DNA of 6,063 bases from the NCBI GenBank assembly GCA_019421315.1, contig JAHZFN010000002.1:11502-17564 (forward strand). Reading direction: 5' to 3'. The position numbers and the translations under genes were made by a program. Positions 1-5,489 of this stretch are shown in pieces. The notes beneath the pieces are model-generated. The model was not told the DNA's origin. It did no database searches and saw only the letters and a list, made by a program, of their open reading frames with translations. Origin of the DNA: Peptococcaceae bacterium. GTDB lineage: Bacteria; Bacillota; Dehalobacteriia; UBA4068; UBA4997. Each line of letters begins with the position of its first letter. Within the stretch, counting starts at the first letter, position 1.

Positions 1-393
1 AAAATAAACTCCCTCGGGCGGCTCCTCCAAAATTTTCAAAAGGCTGTTGGCGGCCGCCGTCTGCATCGTGTGGGCATCGTGGATAATAACCACCTGTCTG
101 CCGCCCTCATACGCCTCCAGATTAACAAAATGCTGCATTTTTCTGGTTTGGAAAATTTTGACGCTGGCGCCGTCAGGCTCAATTATCTGCAAATCGGGGT
201 GATTGCCGTTTTTCACCTTTTGGCAGGAGGCACAAAGTCCGCAGGGAACGCCGTCGGCGCCCAAATTTTGGCACAGCAAAGCCGCAGCCAATTCCTTTGC
301 CTGCTCCAACAAAATATCCTCGTCCCCCGTCAAAAGCCACGAATGGCTAATCTTCCCCGTGGCAATAATATCCGCCAATTTCCTCTCCAACAT
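1..393 (-). CDS. holB: DNA polymerase III clamp-loader delta' subunit, N-terminal part (cut by window edge)
   Basis: The first 131 residues of the delta' subunit of the clamp loader, which helps load the beta sliding clamp on primed DNA. The rest lies beyond the left edge. Seen: HSWLLTGDED near residues 17-26, four cysteines at 41, 51, 54 and 57 (the last three as PCGLCASC) forming the zinc module typical of DnaX/delta' proteins, then IIHDAHTM (103-110) and AANSLLKILEEPPEG (114-128), the family's most recognisable block. The P-loop is degenerate: the position that holds GxGKT in DnaX reads GDEDILLEQ, so nucleotide binding is unlikely. This is the known state of delta' and separates it from DnaX. 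The start is fixed: an in-frame TAA lies two codons upstream of the ATG, and AGAGAGG sits 10 nt before it. That ribosome site lies inside repeat copy 1. It is downstream of tmk, as in many Bacillota, but without the usual darA and yaaR between. Confidence 0.93.
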   Translation of the reverse strand, partial: MLERKLADIIATGKISHSWLLTGDEDILLEQAKELAAALLCQNLGADGVPCGLCASCQKVKNGNHPDLQIIEPDGASVKIFQTRKMQHFVNLEAYEGGRQVVIIHDAHTMQTAAANSLLKILEEPPEGVYF

Positions 394-394
394 T

Positions 395-463
395 TTTTAA
401 CGACCTCTCTACTTGTTAAACTCTGCATATAAGTCAGCTAACGCTTGGCAACTCGGTGAAATC
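395..463 (-). repeat. 69-bp intergenic repeat, copy 1 (upstream of holB)
   Basis: First of three copies of a repeat found between genes in this window. By hand alignment it matches copy 2 at about 57 of 69 positions without gaps, with the matches spread over the whole length. Shared blocks on the plus strand include CGACCTCTCT at the left and GTCAGCTAACGCTTG in the middle. In transcription direction it starts 19 nt after the tmk stop codon and ends one base short of the holB start codon, so it fills most of the tmk-holB gap and supplies the holB ribosome binding site. No terminal inverted repeats or target duplication are obvious. Its nature (mobile repeat, remnant of a lost gene end, or RNA element) is not known. 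Confidence 0.85.
404..410 (-). promoter_or_regulatory. Ribosome binding site of holB, inside repeat copy 1
   Basis: Reads AGAGAGG on the minus strand, 10 nt before the ATG of holB. The same heptamer at the same distance precedes the speA-like gene, because both sit in copies of one repeat. The first two bases of the motif overlap a TAG codon that is present in all three copies. Confidence 0.7.
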
Positions 464-482
464 CAAAGCAAAGCCGCCGAAT

Positions 483-1235
483 TTAATCAACATCAAAAAA
501 TTCGTTGTTAAGATTTGTGCCGTTGATGAAGCCTCGCAAAAGCAAAATGCCGCTGACAATCTGTCTGATTTCGTACTTGATTTCGTTAATATCTCGGTTG
601 GCGTCAACCACCTTAATGCGGTTTGATTCGGCTTTTGCCAACTCCTTATAGCCGCTGCAAAGTCTGTGATGAAAATCTATTTTTTCCTGCTCCAGGCGGT
701 CAATCTGCCCTTCAGCTTTGCCCTCGGCAAATTTCTGCCGCCGCTGAACTCTTGCCAAACCGACTTCCGCTTCCAAATTCAGCAGAATTGTCAAATCGGG
801 CATCAAGCCGCCCGTTGCCATGGCGTTCACCTGCCGCAGAAAATCCAAGTCCAAACCCCTGCCGTATCCCTGATACGCCAAATGGGAATCCACATATCGG
901 TCGCAGATAATCACGCAGTTTGCCGCCAAAGCGGGGCGCAGAACCTTTTCTACATGCTGAGCTCGGTCGGCAGCATAAAGCATAGCCTCCGCCCGTGCCG
1001 TCATCTCCGTGTTTTCGGGGTTCAAGATAATGCTGCGGATTTGCCCGCCGATTTTGCCGTCGCCCGGTTCTCTGGTGTTCAAAACGGGAACTCCCATATG
1101 CACCAACCATTCCGCCAGCATGGCGCTTTGGGTGGATTTCCCTGCGCCTTCGGGTCCTTCAAAAGTGATAAAAAGTCCCTGTCCCTGAAAACTGCCGTTA
1201 TTTTTATTATTTCTTTTCAGTGTTTTTTCGTTCAT
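483..1235 (-). CDS. tmk: Thymidylate kinase (dTMP kinase)
   Basis: Phosphorylates dTMP to dTDP with ATP in the cytosol, the step feeding dTTP synthesis. The 250 residues include the P-loop GPEGAGKST (27-35), the substrate-binding TREPGD (54-59), the DRY motif of the family (DRYVDSHLAYQGYGRG, 112-127) and a LID region (RRQKFAEGKAEGQIDRLEQE, 165-184). The LID carries basic residues and resembles the E. coli-type enzyme, whose P-loop is also glycine-rich. The length is somewhat above the usual 205-215 residues: about 20 polar residues (many Asn and Lys) precede the first core strand, and a short tail ending FFDVD follows. No ATG lies nearer the core, and TAGGTG about 11 nt upstream supports this start, but the N-terminal tail is unusual. 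It lies 79 nt after the speA-like gene and 89 nt before holB, so co-transcription is likely. Confidence 0.96.
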   Translation of the reverse strand: MNEKTLKRNNKNNGSFQGQGLFITFEGPEGAGKSTQSAMLAEWLVHMGVPVLNTREPGDGKIGGQIRSIILNPENTEMTARAEAMLYAADRAQHVEKVLRPALAANCVIICDRYVDSHLAYQGYGRGLDLDFLRQVNAMATGGLMPDLTILLNLEAEVGLARVQRRQKFAEGKAEGQIDRLEQEKIDFHHRLCSGYKELAKAESNRIKVVDANRDINEIKYEIRQIVSGILLLRGFINGTNLNNEFFDVD

Positions 1236-1314
1236 TTTTTCTTTTTCACCTATTTTATCTATACAAACTACCTGTCTTTATTTTTTGATAAAATTATTGA
1301 CCTGCTCTGCAAAA

Positions 1315-2712
1315 CTACTTTACAACAAGAACCTTACCGTCAACAATACCGTCGACTCTGCCGCCCTCGTCGTAAATATATTCAACGCCCGCCACAACAA
1401 TATCGCTGATTTCTTCGCCGGGACCCACCGCAGGCACGCCGCAGGGATACGGCACAACCAAATCCGCCGCAATTCTGCCGACGGCGTCCTGCCAATTCAC
1501 CCATTCCGTGTCATGCGCCAAAGCCTCACCGGGTGTCATAACCTGCTTCGGCAAATCGCCGAAATCCACAACGGGCAAAATTCTGCCTTTGATTTTTTCC
1601 AAAGCCTTACCCGCCGCCTTGATTTTTTTGGCAATTTCTCTCGTTTCGGCAACGGTGTTAAAGGCAGACGCCAAAACAACCGCCGTTCCGTTGTCGGCAA
1701 AGCTGACCTCCACGCCCTCCTTGCGCAAAGCCTCGGCAATCTGATAGCCGCTGTGGTTAAGCTCGCTGAAAAGCACCAAACGGCAGCTGTCGTAATCACG
1801 CACAGGCCAAGGAATATTACGGCTGTCCAGACAATCCAGAACGCTGTTGCCCGCCGCCGATGACCGCAGAACGGAGGCGTTTTTCAGCATTTTTGCCGCC
1901 AATTTGTCATCGTTTGCCTGCCAGTTGGCTCTCGCTTCATCCAAAGAAAGCAGCAAAGGATAAGAATAATCCCCCGCTGTCAGCATATCCAAATATTTTT
2001 CAACAGGGTAGTTATGGTCGTTTTGCAGCATAACCGCCGTTTGGTTCAGGCTGCCCATGGTTTCCGACCAGCCGTCAACCACAACCGCCGCACCGCTGTC
2101 AATGGCAGGGTCGGGCCAGCCTGTAAACTTGAAATGCGCCCCGTGGCTTTCGTCCACAACGGTCAGCATACCCTTATGCCCCGCCAGTCTTGCCGTTGTC
2201 CGCAAATCGCCGCAAAAGCCATGCTCCGACGGATAAACGAAAACCATCGCCCTGGCTCCGTCATATTCCTGTACCGCCTGTTCCACTGTTTCCGTTGCCA
2301 CACCCAGCGCAATGCCGAAACGGGGATGAATGAAAACAGGCAGCCAAACGGGTTCCGCCCCCGACAGCGCCACGGCGTTCCAAACAGCTCTGCCTGCGTT
2401 TCTGGGCACCAAAACCTTATCGCCCTGTCGGCAGCTTGCCATAATGGCTGCATTAAGCCCCTGTGCCGTGCCGTTTACCAAATAATGGGCGTCCCTTGTA
2501 TAATAAAGCTGAGCTGTCAGCTTTTCGCTTTCCCGAATCTCCCGCTTGGGGCTATGAAAATCATCGAAATGCGGCTTGCGGTTCAAATCATACCTGCCGA
2601 TTTCACCAAATTTTTTCATAACTCCCGTCAAGCTCAAAGGGCTTTTGTCGGCTTCCGCCTGCCCTTTCTTCAAATATCTCTCTATAACTTCAACAATAGG
2701 TTTCTTCCCCAT
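1315..2712 (-). CDS. Orn/Lys/Arg decarboxylase-family protein (speA/yaaO-like), probably lacking the PLP lysine
   Basis: A full-length (465 residues) member of the short group of PLP-dependent Orn/Lys/Arg decarboxylases that often lie next to tmk in Bacillota. The fold-type I core spans roughly residues 1-290 and the family C-terminal domain roughly 380-460. Kept features: NGTAQG (80-85), GDKVLVPRN (97-105), DESHGAHF (187-194, with the Asp that contacts the pyridine nitrogen and the family's histidines), and TPGEA plus PYPCGVPAVGPGEEI (421-435). Altered features: the lysine motif S-x-H-K-T-L-P-A-L-T-Q aligns with GWSETMGSLNQ, putting Glu217 (GAA) at the Schiff-base lysine; RN-C-H-K-S reads RNAGRA; and NGST reads NGTA. 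Decarboxylation by the usual mechanism therefore looks impossible. The intact frame argues against simple decay, so a binding or regulatory role is inferred. The start is fixed by an in-frame TAA two codons upstream and AGAGAGG 10 nt before the ATG, both from repeat copy 2. Confidence 0.88.
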   Translation of the reverse strand: MGKKPIVEVIERYLKKGQAEADKSPLSLTGVMKKFGEIGRYDLNRKPHFDDFHSPKREIRESEKLTAQLYYTRDAHYLVNGTAQGLNAAIMASCRQGDKVLVPRNAGRAVWNAVALSGAEPVWLPVFIHPRFGIALGVATETVEQAVQEYDGARAMVFVYPSEHGFCGDLRTTARLAGHKGMLTVVDESHGAHFKFTGWPDPAIDSGAAVVVDGWSETMGSLNQTAVMLQNDHNYPVEKYLDMLTAGDYSYPLLLSLDEARANWQANDDKLAAKMLKNASVLRSSAAGNSVLDCLDSRNIPWPVRDYDSCRLVLFSELNHSGYQIAEALRKEGVEVSFADNGTAVVLASAFNTVAETREIAKKIKAAGKALEKIKGRILPVVDFGDLPKQVMTPGEALAHDTEWVNWQDAVGRIAADLVVPYPCGVPAVGPGEEISDIVVAGVEYIYDEGGRVDGIVDGKVLVVK

Positions 2713-2713
2713 A

Positions 2714-2782
2714 TTTTATCGACCTCTCTATCTGTTAATCTTCGTATCTATGTCAGCTAACGCTTGATAACTCGGCGAAATC
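2714..2782 (-). repeat. 69-bp intergenic repeat, copy 2 (upstream of the speA-like gene)
   Basis: Second copy of the repeat. It ends one base before the start codon of the speA-like gene and supplies its ribosome binding site. Copies 2 and 3 are direct repeats separated by only 13 nt. The first 43 positions (plus-strand order, start-codon side) differ from copy 3 at a single base, while the remaining 26 positions diverge strongly from copy 3 but match copy 1 well. This mosaic pattern suggests either selection on the start-codon side or exchange between copies. Confidence 0.88.
2723..2729 (-). promoter_or_regulatory. Ribosome binding site of the speA-like gene, inside repeat copy 2
   Basis: AGAGAGG on the minus strand, 10 nt from the ATG at 2712. 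Sequence and spacing are the same as for holB. Confidence 0.7.
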
Positions 2783-2795
2783 TGTTATTGCGCTT

Positions 2796-2864
2796 TTTTA
2801 TCGACCTCTCTATCTGTTAATCTTTGTATCTATGTCAGATAACGATTTGGCAATGCGGCTAATC
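2796..2864 (-). repeat. 69-bp intergenic repeat, copy 3 (at the whiA stop codon)
   Basis: Third copy. It matches copy 2 at about 56 of 69 positions, almost all differences being in the whiA-side third. Its whiA-side end overlaps the first two bases of the whiA TGA codon, so part of the divergence may simply mark the true edge of the homology. It carries the same AGAGAGGTCGATAAAA string as copy 2, but no start codon follows it. Instead 13 nt lead straight into copy 2, so here the ribosome site is orphaned. Confidence 0.82.
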
Positions 2865-3813
2865 AAAGTTTGTCGGCAATTTTCTCCAGCTTCCGCAGTC
2901 GGTGGTTAATACCGGACTTGGAAACGGGCGGCTCAAACATAGCCCCCAGCTCCTGCAGGGAAACCTCGGGGTTTGCCAAACGCAGACGCGCCGTTTCCGC
3001 CAAATTGGGCGGCAGCTTGTCCAACCCCATGTTCTCGGCAATTTTTTCCAAAGCTACCAGCTGGCGCATACCCGTATTGACAATTTTGTTGGTGTTGGCT
3101 ATGTCGCAGTTATAAGCCCTGTTGACAGAATTTGCCAAGCCTTTGAAAACCTTGATGTTTTCCAGCTCCAAAAGCGCCTTGTTCGCCCCGATAACATTCA
3201 GAAAATCGCTGATATTTTCGCTTTCTTTCAGATAAACCACGCACTGATTGCGGCGGTTGTTGATTTTGGGGTTCATACCGTAATAGCTCATCAAAGACGT
3301 CACAAAGCCGCCGTGTACGGCGTTGTTGCAGACAACCTCCAGATGGTATGATTTTTTGGGGTCGTTGATAAAGCCGTTCCCCAAAAAAGCCCCCCTTAGG
3401 TACGCCCTGTAACAGCATTCGCCGCCGAAAGCCTTTTTCAGATCTGCGGAGCTTTCCCGTTCCGAGCCTGCCGACCAGGGACTGCCGTCGGGAATTTTTG
3501 CCATCAAATCAATCAGCTCCCGCACCTTTTCCTGAGGCGGCAGCCGCAGTGTATATAATGTATTTTTTTTCAGATTATTGGTTTTGCGCAGTATCATTTC
3601 CGCCTGCATACCGAAAATTTCCTTGGCAAAGCGAAAATACCTTTTGGCTATGGCAATGTTGGCGGTTGTCGCCGTTGCGCCCAACTTCCCGCCGAAGCCG
3701 AAGGTTATGCTGCCGCTCATGCGGAGAAAAGAAACAAATTCCACCCGATTGCAGCAAGCCTTGCCTGTGTTGAAACGGGATAACTGCTCCTTTACTTCTG
3801 AGGAAAAAGACAT
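2863..3813 (-). CDS. whiA: DNA-binding protein WhiA
   Basis: WhiA is a sporulation regulator in Actinobacteria and, in Bacillota, a nucleoid-associated protein linked to cell division and chromosome segregation. The 316 residues match the family length. Visible in order: the WhiA N-terminal region (MSFSSEVKEQLSR, then RVEFVSFLRMSGSI, about 23-36); the LAGLIDADG-homing-endonuclease-like domain beginning CCYRAYLRGAFLGNGFINDP (133-152) and YHLEV (156-160); NNRRNQCVVYLKESENISDFL (185-205) with IGA; the linker SVNRAYNCDIANTNK (229-243); and a C-terminal helix-turn-helix with LRLANPEVSLQELGAMFEPP (277-296) and SKSGINHRLRKLEKIA (298-313). The nuclease-like domain is inactive in characterised family members. 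AAAGGGG about 7 nt upstream of the ATG supports the start. It lies 268 nt downstream of yvcK, its usual partner, with a likely promoter of its own in the gap. No terminator is seen before the next gene. Confidence 0.97.
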   Translation of the reverse strand: MSFSSEVKEQLSRFNTGKACCNRVEFVSFLRMSGSITFGFGGKLGATATTANIAIAKRYFRFAKEIFGMQAEMILRKTNNLKKNTLYTLRLPPQEKVRELIDLMAKIPDGSPWSAGSERESSADLKKAFGGECCYRAYLRGAFLGNGFINDPKKSYHLEVVCNNAVHGGFVTSLMSYYGMNPKINNRRNQCVVYLKESENISDFLNVIGANKALLELENIKVFKGLANSVNRAYNCDIANTNKIVNTGMRQLVALEKIAENMGLDKLPPNLAETARLRLANPEVSLQELGAMFEPPVSKSGINHRLRKLEKIADKL

Positions 3814-3910
3814 TCCGCCGCCCCTTTCTGCATTTTTTTGTGTTGAAACCGCCCCGAAGCCAAAGTTTTTTTCTGCGCTTTTCGGAGCAAAATCACGGCA
3901 AACGAATTAT

Positions 3911-3943
3911 GCGGCGGCTTTTCCAAGCCGTCCCGTCCGCCGC
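3911..3943 (-). promoter_or_regulatory. GC-rich hairpin in the whiA leader
   Basis: CGGCTT (3915-3920) and AAGCCG (3925-3930) form a 6-bp stem around a TTCC loop. The flanking GCGG (3911-3914) can also pair with CCGC (3940-3943) across a one-sided bulge, and an alternative 7-bp stem pairs GCGGCGG (3911-3917) with CCGCCGC (3937-3943). In the whiA transcript these are mutually exclusive folds. It is not a minus-strand terminator, since no T-run follows it in that direction. It stands out as a GC-rich island in AT-rich DNA. Whether it has a role is inference. Confidence 0.45.
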
Positions 3944-3952
3944 CTTTATTTT

Positions 3953-3979
3953 ATATTTTACTTAATTAATATTTTACTT
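3953..3979. repeat. Two 11-bp direct repeats at the start of the whiA leader
   Basis: ATATTTTACTT occurs exactly at 3953-3963 and 3969-3979 (plus strand), with a 5-bp spacer, giving a 16-bp period. It lies just downstream of the predicted whiA transcription start near 3982. A paired binding site is possible, but AT-rich DNA makes chance repeats common. Confidence 0.5.
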
Positions 3980-3988
3980 GTATCTTTA

Positions 3989-4017
3989 ATTATATCATAT
4001 TTCGCCGCTGCGTTTAT
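3989..4017 (-). promoter_or_regulatory. Extended -10 promoter for whiA and downstream genes
   Basis: On the minus strand TGATATAAT gives a perfect TATAAT (3994-3989) preceded by the TGn of extended -10 promoters (3997-3995). The -35 position at 17-bp spacing reads ATAAAC, a poor match, which is tolerable with an extended -10. The start point would be near 3982, giving a leader of about 170 nt. It suggests whiA, the speA-like gene, tmk and holB can be transcribed apart from yvcK. Confidence 0.55.
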
Positions 4018-4035
4018 GAAATATCTTTTCTTAAA

Positions 4036-4050
4036 TTAATAACTTATTAA
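4036..4050. repeat. 15-bp AT-only palindrome between yvcK and whiA
   Basis: TTAATAA and TTATTAA flank a single central base as a perfect 7-bp inverted repeat, about 40 bp upstream of the predicted whiA -10 element. It could be an operator-like site. It is too AT-rich and has too short a T-run to act as an intrinsic terminator for yvcK. It may be chance. Confidence 0.3.
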
Positions 4051-4081
4051 ATATCAATTTATAATAGCACCGCAAATATAC

Positions 4082-5362
4082 CTAAAGCACATTGCGGCTG
4101 ATTTCGCTCATGATAACGGCGGAAAGCTTTTTCTTGTCGTGCTTGCAAATATCCTCGTCGTTAATCAAGTCCGCCGCAATAACGTTAAGCCCCATTGTCC
4201 GCAGTTTTTTGCTGTCGCAAAGCACCGGGCGGCAGTTAAGCTGCGCCAGTCTGCGGTTTTGTTCCTTGGTGAACTCAGCGTTGTTGACGATGATATTGAA
4301 AAAATTTTTCCTGCCGATATGCTCGTTGATGGCCTCCACATACTGCGACGCCCGCAGCCGTTCCATCTCGCCCGGCTGGCTCACTATGTTGCAGATATAG
4401 TAAACCTTGGCTGAGGTATTCTTCAAAGCATCGGCAATGCCCGGCACAATCAAATTTGTGATAACGCTGGTGTAAAGACTTCCCGGACCGATGAAAATGT
4501 AGTCGGCATCGGCAATGGCAGACAACGCCTGGGGCAGAGGCTTGCAGTCCTCAGGCGTCAGAAAAACCCGCTTAATCTGCCGTTTGTCGCTGACCATTTT
4601 GGTTTCGCCCCGCACAATCTGTCCGTCGTTCATCACGGCGGCAATTTCCACATTATCCGTTGTGGAGGGCAAAACCCGTCCCCGCAGTGTCAAAACTCGG
4701 CTCAAACGCTCGATGGCAGAGGCAAAATCCTCGTCTCCCGACTGCATAAGACCCGCCATCATCAAATTACCCAAATTATGCCCCGCCAAGCTGCTGTCTT
4801 CCGGGAAATTATAAGCCAAAATTTCCTCTAAATTGACGTCCGACTGGGAAAGGGCAATCAGGCAGTTCCGCACATCCCCCGGCGGCAGAATACCCAAATC
4901 CCGCCGCAGCCGACCGCTGCTGCCGCCGTCGTCGGTAACGGCAACAATGGCGGTTAGGTTCGCCGTCAAATTCTTGATGGCGGTCAAAAAGTTGGAAAGC
5001 CCCGTGCCGCCCCCGATGGCAACGATATTGGGCGCATTCTGCATTTTCTGCGAAAAAAGCGCCTTGTCGTACAAATTAATCAGCTCGTTGTCAGTCGCCC
5101 TCTTGACAGCCGTATCCACAATGCGGTAGGAGCTGTAAAAAAGCAGCAAAATACTGATTATGTAAACGGCGTAAGGTCCTGCCGTGCTGTGCAGGCTCAA
5201 GAAATCCGCCGTATTCACCAAATTCAAGCGTATGCAAAAGGTGATAATACCGCCGCCGTAATGCCAAGCCACGCCGTTCCAAACCATCAGAACGCTGAGC
5301 AGCATTAAAAACAGCCATTTTTTCACGCCTTTGCCCGCAAACAACCATTTTATCCAATTCAT
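4082..5362 (-). CDS. yvcK: YvcK/CofD-like gluconeogenesis-factor protein with N-terminal membrane extension
   Basis: YvcK-family proteins bind UDP-sugars and are needed for normal growth and cell shape on gluconeogenic carbon sources; their fold resembles the CofD 2-phospho-L-lactate transferase. The core starts near residue 111: IVAIGGGTGLSNFL (113-126), VTDDGGSSGRLRRDLGILPP (142-161), GDVRNCLIALS (162-172), GHNLGNLMMAGL (194-205), TTDNVEIAAVM (234-244), FIGPGSLYTSVI (290-301) and CNIVSQPGE (324-332). At 426 residues it is about 100 longer than the B. subtilis type. The extra N-terminus has two hydrophobic stretches, about 16-34 and 62-80, with basic residues before the first (KGVKK) and after the second (KR), predicting membrane anchoring with the core in the cytosol. 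GAGG lies 5 nt before the ATG. The usual TQPGET loop reads SQPGEM. It is followed by whiA as usual, but no rapZ precedes it. Confidence 0.95.
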   Translation of the reverse strand: MNWIKWLFAGKGVKKWLFLMLLSVLMVWNGVAWHYGGGIITFCIRLNLVNTADFLSLHSTAGPYAVYIISILLLFYSSYRIVDTAVKRATDNELINLYDKALFSQKMQNAPNIVAIGGGTGLSNFLTAIKNLTANLTAIVAVTDDGGSSGRLRRDLGILPPGDVRNCLIALSQSDVNLEEILAYNFPEDSSLAGHNLGNLMMAGLMQSGDEDFASAIERLSRVLTLRGRVLPSTTDNVEIAAVMNDGQIVRGETKMVSDKRQIKRVFLTPEDCKPLPQALSAIADADYIFIGPGSLYTSVITNLIVPGIADALKNTSAKVYYICNIVSQPGEMERLRASQYVEAINEHIGRKNFFNIIVNNAEFTKEQNRRLAQLNCRPVLCDSKKLRTMGLNVIAADLINDEDICKHDKKKLSAVIMSEISRNVL

Positions 5363-5464
5363 AGAAACCTCGTTATTACAATCCTCATTATTAACATAAT
5401 TATTACTCGCAAATTACCGCAGTTCGCATTTTGATCTTCTCGTCTTAATTTATTGCCGTATTCA

Positions 5465-5489
5465 TAAAATATTCCGTCTTAAAATATTC
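5465..5489. repeat. Two 10-bp direct repeats upstream of yvcK
   Basis: TAAAATATTC occurs exactly at 5465-5474 and 5480-5489, spaced by 5 bp (15-bp period). CGTCTTAA also occurs at 5441-5448 and 5475-5482, overlapping this array. It lies in very AT-rich DNA, so chance is a real possibility. Confidence 0.4.

Noticed and set aside
1294..1308. TTATTGACCTGCTCT after the speA-like gene resembles the repeat's TTATCGACCTCTCT, a possible fourth copy
   Set aside because: The match is about 14 bases with one mismatch and one insertion, does not extend to either side, and is not placed next to the tmk start codon. It is too short to call.
666..1409. Plus-strand open frame of 247 codons opposite tmk
   Set aside because: It is the antisense shadow of tmk and runs past its start. 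It shows no recognisable domain or ribosome site, and its composition follows from the opposite strand.
2714..2864. CRISPR array or IS element in the repeat region
   Set aside because: There are two divergent units with a 13-nt spacer, no transposase frame, no terminal inverted repeats and no visible target duplication.
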